From: Pseudoneurospora amorphoporcata
Taxonomy: Eukaryota > Ascomycota > Sordariomycetes > Sordariales > Sordariaceae
Assembly (NCBI GenBank): GCA_033297205.1
Contig: MU859480.1
Coordinates: forward strand, 1 to 13,538
Direction of reading: 5' to 3'
DNA: 13,538 bases
The notes below the pieces were generated by a model. It had not been told where the DNA came from. It was given only the letters and a program-made list of their open reading frames with translations, and did not search any database. The position numbers and the translations under genes were made by a program. Shown here piece by piece: positions 9,167 to 13,538 of the stretch. Numbering within the stretch: position 1 is the stretch's first letter; every line of letters begins with the position of its first letter.

Positions 9167-9370
9167 ATGGTCAACCCCTCCACCATCTCCCTCCTGGCTT
9201 TCAGCGTCCTCTCCTCCCCAATCACGGCCGCTCCTACTACCAGCGACTCCGTTAGCACCATCCATGTCGCCACCAGATCCGGACTTCTAACCATCGCTCA
9301 CTCTTACCCTTCCAAGTCCAAGTCCGACTCCTATACCATCTCTACCGAGCGCTTCTCCTTCGCCAAATGG

Positions 9371-9382
9371 GTAGGTAGGTAG
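9371..9382. repeat. (GTAG)3 tetranucleotide repeat causing a frameshift
   Basis: Three consecutive GTAG units lie at the point where the secreted-protein frame breaks. One unit keeps the two halves in frame; three units put TAG in frame. This fits replication slippage. Confidence 0.7.
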
Positions 9383-9615
9383 ACTCCATCGTCGCCAACC
9401 CCGCTACCATCCATCTCCCCCCAGGAGGTGCAATACAAGCGTACATCGAGTCTATTAACAATACTGCCCCCGCGGCTGCTGCGAGTAGGGGTGGCCCACT
9501 CGCGCAAAAGAGAGCTTGGGATGTCCAGGTTAGCTGTAACAAGGTTTATGGAAATAAGATTGTGCTCCGGCCACCGGCGCGGCCGGGCAAGTCCCGTGCC
9601 GCGGCTCACGCAGAT

Positions 9616-9650
9616 GGAACGGTGACCCACGCTCATTCTGTCACCGTTCC
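9616..9650. repeat. Inverted repeat, 11-bp perfect stem inside the secreted-protein gene
   Basis: GGAACGGTGAC (9616-9626) pairs exactly with GTCACCGTTCC (9640-9650) around a 13-nt loop. In the reading frame it encodes DGTVTH...SVTVPP, so it may just reflect the repeated TV-containing strand. It may also mark a boundary of inserted sequence. Confidence 0.5.
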
Positions 9651-9782
9651 GCCCAATGGGCATGAGGTCCTTCACCTATTCCCCGAGAGAAAACCGTATA
9701 GACTTCTGTCGAATAAGTATGATTTACTACAAAAACAAAGAAACGATTTTCCAAACTAGTATTCTACACCTTCTTTCTCCTA

Positions 9783-10061
9783 CTATTTCCGAGCCTTCTT
9801 CATCAACCTTTCAGACCTCCGAGGTACCACTACTGCTTCATCGAGGGTATCCTTCTCGAGGGTATTTCTCTTCCGTTTGCAAAAGACCCAAGCCGCATCC
9901 TTGAACACAGCAGGGCTCGCTTCCGCAGCTGTGCTGCTGGCTATAGTAGGACTCGCCCCCGTAACTGCGCTATCGACTTCAGCTGGACTTGGCTTAGAGA
10001 CGGGACTGCCGCTCGCCGCGGTAGTCGGCTCTTGGATGGACCTGAAAGCGAGGTGAACCAA
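9783..10061 (-). CDS. Probable C-terminal exon of an Ala/Ser/Pro-rich, basic-tailed protein (start not defined)
   Basis: The minus-strand frame is open for 92 codons. It has an A/S/P-rich linker (ASGSPVSKPSPAEVDSAV and a similar ASPTIASSTAAEASPAV), then KRKRNTLEKDTLDEAVV and a basic end, VPRRSERLMKKARK. The two KRKR/KKARK clusters look like nuclear-localisation or nucleic-acid-binding tails. The TLEKD/TLDEA pair reflects a 15-bp direct duplication at 9841-9870. Such tails occur in fungal transposon-encoded and chromatin proteins, but I cannot name a family. The ATG at 10061 may be internal: a possible splice acceptor (TCGCTTTCAG) at about 10045 suggests upstream exons. If so, the LINE at 10270 may have cut off the 5' part. 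Confidence 0.4.
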   Translation of the reverse strand: MVHLAFRSIQEPTTAASGSPVSKPSPAEVDSAVTGASPTIASSTAAEASPAVFKDAAWVFCKRKRNTLEKDTLDEAVVVPRRSERLMKKARK

Positions 10062-10121
10062 GAAGATGACTGAGGAAGACCCTCAATATTATCCGAATCC
10101 ATGCTGTGGCAATCCGACCAG

Positions 10122-10146
10122 GACTCCCTCCCTCTTCCTCCCTCTT
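10122..10146. repeat. Second copy of the polypyrimidine decamer tract
   Basis: GACTCCCTCCCTCTTCCTCC and the following CTCTT match the block at about 1406-1432 over more than 20 bp, allowing a 2-nt gap. It is a dispersed low-complexity repeat, 120 bp left of the LINE. Confidence 0.6.
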
Positions 10147-10240
10147 ATACCGCATTTTCTTATTCAACTGGGGTTTATCCTTCCTTCTTACGGTCTGGTA
10201 CATCTGGCCACCACCTCCAGGCAAGAGAGTGAAGCGCAGC

Positions 10241-10268
10241 ATATATATATATATATAGACATATATAT
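10241..10268. repeat. (AT)n microsatellite at the LINE 5' junction
   Basis: (AT)8 or more from 10241 to 10257, GAC, then (AT)4 to 10268. The reverse-transcriptase sequence begins just after it, so this run probably marks the truncation or insertion point. Confidence 0.7.
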
Positions 10269-10269
10269 T

Positions 10270-12259
10270 TTTGGATATGCAGACGACTGTGCAGTCCTTG
10301 TCACTGGCTCTTCGAACGAAGAGGTTGCGGAGAAGGCCCAACGAGAGTTGGATGTCATGGTCCGATGGGGAGTAGACAACGCTGTCGATTTCTCCCCGGA
10401 CAAGACGAAATCCAGTTTTTCTCCAGGAAAAGACTCACTGCGCCTTTTTTGACCATTACGCACGGAGGAGTCGAGGTGGCTGCACAGCCGGCAATGCGTT
10501 GGCTGGGGATTTGGCTCCACAGCAAGCTGAACTGGAAGCATCACATTGAGCACAGGCTCGCCTCAGCCAAGCAGGTGGTCCGCCACATACGCGGTCTCAA
10601 CAGAGTCTACCACGGTGCTCCTCCAGGCTCCATGGTAAAGGCTATGAAGGCTGTCGTCCTGCCAAAGGCCCTATTTGGCTTCGAAATCTGGTGGCCAGGC
10701 CATAAGAAGCACGCCCTCCACCGTAAACAAGAGGAGTTTCCGCTTGTTAGCAACGGACTGGCGGACCTCGTCCATAAAGTGCAGACGGCGGTTAACACTT
10801 CCAGCCGCGCCAGCTTACCGGTGTGGAGAACGACGCGCCTTGCCATTCTCTACTGCGAAGCTAGCCTGCCCCCCGTCCCTCTTCTTCTGGAAGCGGCCCG
10901 CCGGCGGCATGCTGTGCGCCTCCTCACATTAGACCCCGCCCACCCGCTTGTCCTGCGTCTTTCGGAACCCCGAATGACGCCGCACGGCCTGCCTTGCCGC
11001 CCTACAACGCTACAGACGGCTGCCCAACTCGCCTTGCCCTTCCCGCGGCCGGTTCTACAGCCGCCCGTTTATAACGGAGACACTCACAAAGATCCAGCGC
11101 CCACGTCGAAGGACAGGGCTGCCAAGGATTTTAAAGAATGGCTTCTCCAGCTAGATCCCTCGGAGATCGTCGTTTATACTGACGGCTCTATGATAGCCAA
11201 GCAGATGGGCCTTCCAGCGCACGCGGAGGACCCAGACGCCGAAGAAGAAAGACCAGAGAACGAGCGCGTAGGCTTCGGCTACGTAATCTTCCAAGGACAG
11301 ACAGAACTTGGCCGCGGATATAAGGGGCGCGGCATGGTCTCAAGGCCGCTGTGGCGCTCTTTCTGGAGGCACAGACCCGGCCACGCATTACGGTATGCCT
11401 CGATAACACGTCCGTCATTAGAGGGCTCCGGGGAACCCCAGCTACGTCATCACAAGCGGCTTTCCTTAATTTCCGTGCCACCCGCAAAGGCTATGGCCCC
11501 AGTCTGGTGGAAGTCCGCTGGGTTCCCGGTCACAATGGCATCATGGGCAACGAGATTGCTGACGAACTTGCTAAGGCGGGAGCGGAAGCGGGAGAGATAA
11601 TCAATGAAGGCTTAGCCATCCTTGCGCATTCAAGGCGGCTTGCTAAGAGGGAAGCGCGTACGGATTTCAAGACATGGTGGGCCGCGAACAAGCCAGAGTC
11701 GTATGCAGACTATAGGCTGGGCGTCTCTACTAATCCTAACGAAGAGTTGGAGCTGGACAGGCGCTCCCTACACCATCTTCTGGCAGCCAGATCAGGCCAC
11801 GGGGATTTCAAGGACTACCACGAGCGCTTCGAGCACGAGGACGCCCTGCTGTCATGTTTCTGTGGAAGCTGGAAGAATCCCTTCCATCCCTTCTTCTGCA
11901 GGAAGGCACATGCGGTTTCCCTGGTCACAGGTGAAGCGGCTACGCGGGAGAACCTCTCCCTGGCTATTGGGATTTACTGGCAGCGCTTCATCGCTAGGAT
12001 CCAGACCTCGCACTTCTTTTCGTGGACTTGCACGAGAAAGGCTTGGCGCCAGACACTCTGGCAACAGCACATCGACGACGGGGGCACCGCTGACAACCTT
12101 ACAGGGTTTTTACGGGGTGAAGGGGTGGAGATTGGGCGCGGCCACGACATCGAGAGGGTTACGGTAGACTTGGACAGGCTAGTTTATCGCGTAAGGAGAC
12201 GGGAGGAGGCCTTGCGGGAGGGGGAGAACGAGAGCGAGAGCGAGAGCGGGGAGGAGTGA
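10270..12259 (+). pseudogene. LINE ORF2 remnant: reverse transcriptase, RNase H, zinc knuckle
   Basis: The product copies element RNA into DNA at a nicked target. The first frame opens with FGYADDCAVL (catalytic YADD at 10276-10287), then FSPDKTK. Near 10410 it shifts by one nucleotide into FFSRKRLTAP, AMRWLGIWLHSKLNWK (thumb), and runs on to RNase H IVVYTDGS (Asp at 11181) and GFGYVIFQG. At about 11335-11350 it shifts again, into ALFLEAQTRPRITVCLDNTS (Asp 11402), VRWVPGHNGIMGNEIADELA (His 11531, Asp 11561). The segment that normally carries the RNase H catalytic Glu seems deleted at this second break. A C-x-C-x8-H-x3-C knuckle spans 11855-11899, and the end is an ESESESGEE tail. The N-terminal endonuclease and RT fingers are absent, so it cannot act on its own. 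No in-frame stops occur within the three segments. Confidence 0.88.
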
Positions 12260-12503
12260 TTTTGCCCTTTCTTATGTCTTTTCCTTTGTTCTACGGGTCC
12301 CGCCATATACTGGCGGCTCGCCGACTGGGCGATTCGATTGGAGGTGTTGGGCCGCGTTTACGCTACGGGCAACACATGATTTGCACTGGCAATAGGCCTC
12401 GGGTTGCCCTCGGATTAAGGGTTTGGTGGACAATTTTGTACGCTAGATTCACCGATGTGGCACGTCTCATGCCCTACGGGAGGCGGAAGTAGACGTTAAA
12501 AAT

Positions 12504-12530
12504 AACAACAACAACAACAACAACAACAAC
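12504..12530 (+). repeat. (AAC)9 LINE 3' tail
   Basis: Nine AAC units followed by AAAA, directly after the LINE 3' UTR. LINEs of the I and Tad groups often end in short tandem repeats instead of poly(A). Confidence 0.85.
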
Positions 12531-12563
12531 AAAAGGGATCACTTATGTAAGCCATTAGATAGA

Positions 12564-12603
12564 CCAATCAGGAGCGCGCCGCTGTATAAAGCGCAGTATA
12601 TAA
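12564..12603 (+). promoter_or_regulatory. CCAAT plus TATA promoter-like cluster, no gene attached
   Basis: CCAAT at 12564, TATAAA at 12585 and TATATAA at 12597 face rightwards within 40 bp. The only ATG frame downstream (12686) stops after seven codons. It may be a relic promoter of a lost gene, or chance. Confidence 0.3.
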
Positions 12604-12921
12604 GACGGCCTCCCCAGGCCCCTTATATTGGGCTCTTCAGCAAGCAATAGCTGTCACATAGCATCCTCAGCTAGAACAAGCGTATATGGGAACGATTCCA
12701 AACTACTAAGAACGAAACAATCCGATCGCAAGCTCGATGTACCCGAATGACTCACAGCTATAAAAAGGACAAGAAGACCCAGCTAGGCAGATAATTCTGC
12801 AGTAACAAACAAAGGTTGTTCACCACCGAGAATAGTATTTGTAATTCGCAAGCGATACTTATTTTATACCTTTTGGCTACACCGAACAGCACCTGAGAGT
12901 CTTTACCTTCAGCTATCCTAT
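12604..12921. other. Intergenic; 3' flank of the HEAT-repeat gene
   Basis: No gene is supported. The part next to 12921 would hold the 3' UTR and terminator of the minus-strand HEAT gene, but no clear polyadenylation signal stands out. The plus-strand frame from 12686 has stops at about the random rate. Confidence 0.4.
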
Positions 12922-13538
12922 TTAGGCAGACCAGACCTGCCGTTCGTCACACCCGTAGATGGAATCCCTTGCTCTCGTTACCATGTTCATAAACTCCTTC
13001 CCATCACCAATGCAAGTCCTTGCAACCCATTCCGGCATGTTAATGTAAGATGTCTTATCTATGACATACCAACTCCACTGCTCATCAAAGCTACCTCGCA
13101 AGAGGAATTTGAACAATGGTTCAACAAACGGCCCATCAAGAAGGTCGTCGGATAGGCTGGACTGGGCTTGCAAGACACCCAAGGCAGCGTTTCTAACATC
13201 CCTGTCCTCGTCTTCTAGACGTGCTACTACAGCCGTAAGGAGCTCGTCGGATAAGCTGGACTGGGCTTGCAAGACACCCAAGGCAGCCTCTCTAACACGC
13301 CAGTCCTCGTCTCCTAAACGTGCTACTATAGCCGTAAGGAGCTCGTCGGATAAGCTGGACTGGGCTTGCAAGATACGTGAGGCAGCCTCTCTAACATCCA
13401 TGTCCTCGTCTTCTAGACGTGCTACTACAGCCGTAAGGAGCTTGTCGGATAAGCTGGACTGGGCTTGCAAGACACGTAAGGTAGCCGTTCTAACATCCCA
13501 GTCCTCGTCTCCTAAACGTGTTACTACAGCCGTAAGGA
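12922..13538 (-). CDS. HEAT-repeat protein C-terminus, probable NLR/STAND-type sensor (5' partial at window edge)
   Basis: The frame is open from the right edge to TAA at 12922-12924, so 204 residues of the C-terminus are visible. A partial repeat at the edge is followed by three full 33-residue repeats (minus-strand starts at 13470, 13371 and 13272), each beginning LQAQSSLSD and ending with the HEAT-type DEDxxVRxAA helix. A shorter degenerate unit (LQAQSSLSDDLLDG) follows. The tail (EPLFKFLLRGSFDEQWSWYV ... DERQVWSA) has no repeats. HEAT repeats form a curved solenoid that binds partners. In fungi, nearly identical repeats of this kind are common at the C-terminus of NACHT or NB-ARC proteins, where they act as ligand sensors in non-self recognition. 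The nucleotide-binding and N-terminal effector domains would lie beyond the window, so the NLR assignment is inferred. No stops or frameshifts are visible. Confidence 0.78.
   Translation of the reverse strand, partial: LTAVVTRLGDEDWDVRTATLRVLQAQSSLSDKLLTAVVARLEDEDMDVREAASRILQAQSSLSDELLTAIVARLGDEDWRVREAALGVLQAQSSLSDELLTAVVARLEDEDRDVRNAALGVLQAQSSLSDDLLDGPFVEPLFKFLLRGSFDEQWSWYVIDKTSYINMPEWVARTCIGDGKEFMNMVTRARDSIYGCDERQVWSA
13174..13538 (-). repeat. 99-bp coding tandem repeats (HEAT units)
   Basis: The landmark GCTGGACTGGGCTTGCAAGA recurs with an exact 99-bp period at 13255, 13354 and 13453, and at 13156 in the last, degenerate unit. The array continues beyond the window. Differences cluster in the codons after GACGAGGAC (Met-Asp, Trp-Arg, Arg-Asp and Trp-Asp in successive units) and in the following helix, while the rest is almost invariant. 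Confidence 0.9.

Larger units (their letters stand above)
9167..9759 (+). pseudogene. Small secreted protein gene, interrupted at a GTAG microsatellite
   Basis: The protein begins MVNPSTISLLAFSVLSSPIT and then A|APTT. This is a clear signal peptide with a likely cleavage after about residue 21-22, so the product would be exported. The frame runs to FAKWVGR and stops at 9380-9382 inside GTAGGTAGGTAG. Good coding resumes at once one frame over (VDSIVANPATIHLPPGG, then VQVSCNKVYGNKIVL, then HEVLHLFPERKPY) and ends at 9759. Both halves share pyrimidine-ended codons (ATC, ACC, GTC, GCC). Removing two of the three GTAG units (8 bp) would join them at KWV-DSI, giving about 190 residues. An alternative is an intron at 9371-9424 (GTAGGT...CCCCCAG), but it would lead into an Arg/Ser-rich frame ending at 9625 that looks non-natural. 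The family is not recognised. The stretch after about 9570 is GC-rich and may be foreign to the original gene. Confidence 0.6.
10270..12534 (+). mobile_element. 5'-truncated Tad-clade-like LINE (non-LTR retrotransposon) with (AAC)n tail
   Basis: It starts in the reverse-transcriptase palm, next to an (AT)n run, and continues through RNase H and a zinc knuckle to a stop at 12257-12259. A 240-bp 3' UTR and (AAC)9 plus AAAA end it at about 12534. Loss of the 5' half and a simple-repeat 3' tail are what target-primed reverse transcription leaves. The RNase H domain after the RT places it with Tad/I-like LINEs. No target-site duplication was found by eye. It is GC-richer than its flanks and free of C-to-T stop codons. 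Confidence 0.85.

Noticed and set aside
11622..12167. 181-codon plus-strand open frame, and 11188-11487 and 11852-12070 on the minus strand
   Set aside because: They are shadows of the LINE ORF2 RNase H and C-terminal frames in GC-rich DNA. Their peptides are Arg/Ser-rich and have no domains.
12686..12930. Possible stop-ridden gene downstream of the CCAAT/TATA cluster
   Set aside because: Stops occur at about the rate expected by chance and no protein family is recognisable.
12922..13538. Joining the patatin relic (6.2-6.8 kb) and the HEAT-repeat gene into one NLR gene
   Set aside because: They are on opposite strands with a LINE and a secreted-protein gene between them, so they cannot be one transcript as laid out here.
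1..13538. CRISPR arrays, bacterial operons, rRNA or viral genes
   Set aside because: None seen. Spliceosomal introns and fungal retroelements indicate a eukaryotic, fungal window.

Overview
The window looks like repeat-rich accessory DNA from a filamentous ascomycete (Pezizomycotina; a Pezizomycetes-like genome is possible, but I cannot prove it). The evidence is short introns of about 42-56 nt with GTAAGC/GTATGT donors, TACTAAC-type branch sites and TAG/CAG acceptors; TTAGGG-type telomeric motifs; a Tad-like LINE; a DUF3435 tyrosine-recombinase-like gene; pyrimidine-rich promoters; and STAND/NLR-type parts (patatin, HEAT repeats). Nothing bacterial or viral was seen.

Layout. 1-602 (minus): the 5' part of an unrecognised two-exon gene with an acidic tail, running off the left edge. 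603-3100: gene-poor DNA holding a polypyrimidine repeat, a hairpin and a 20-bp minisatellite. 3195-5853 (plus): a decayed DUF3435 (FluG-domain, Starship-captain/Crypton-like) gene with C-terminal C2H2 fingers. From about 3541 on it stays in one frame, but in-frame stops interrupt it, many of CAA/CAG-to-TAA/TAG or TGG-to-TAG type. 5874-6784 (plus): a second relic with the same decay, holding a conserved-looking helical N-terminal region and a patatin glycine-rich loop. 6788-8300: unassigned decayed DNA. 8302-8348: a perfect 47-bp palindrome whose arms carry telomeric repeats in opposite orientation. 9167-9759 (plus): a small secreted-protein gene broken by a (GTAG)3 microsatellite. 9783-10061 (minus): the probable C-terminal exon of a basic-tailed protein. 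10270-12530 (plus): a 5'-truncated LINE with reverse transcriptase, RNase H, a C-terminal zinc knuckle and an (AAC)9 tail. 12922-13538 (minus): the 3' end of a HEAT-repeat gene with nearly identical 99-bp units.

How the parts relate. Two modes of decay coexist. The DUF3435 and patatin relics carry stop codons with few or no frameshifts, which fits a C-to-T process such as RIP. The LINE carries indels but no internal stops, so it probably arrived later. The patatin relic and the HEAT-repeat gene are typical N- and C-terminal parts of fungal NLR-like proteins, but here they lie on opposite strands about 6 kb apart and cannot be one gene. The setting fits a dynamic compartment in which NLR-type genes, a recombinase-type mobile gene and retroelements accumulate.
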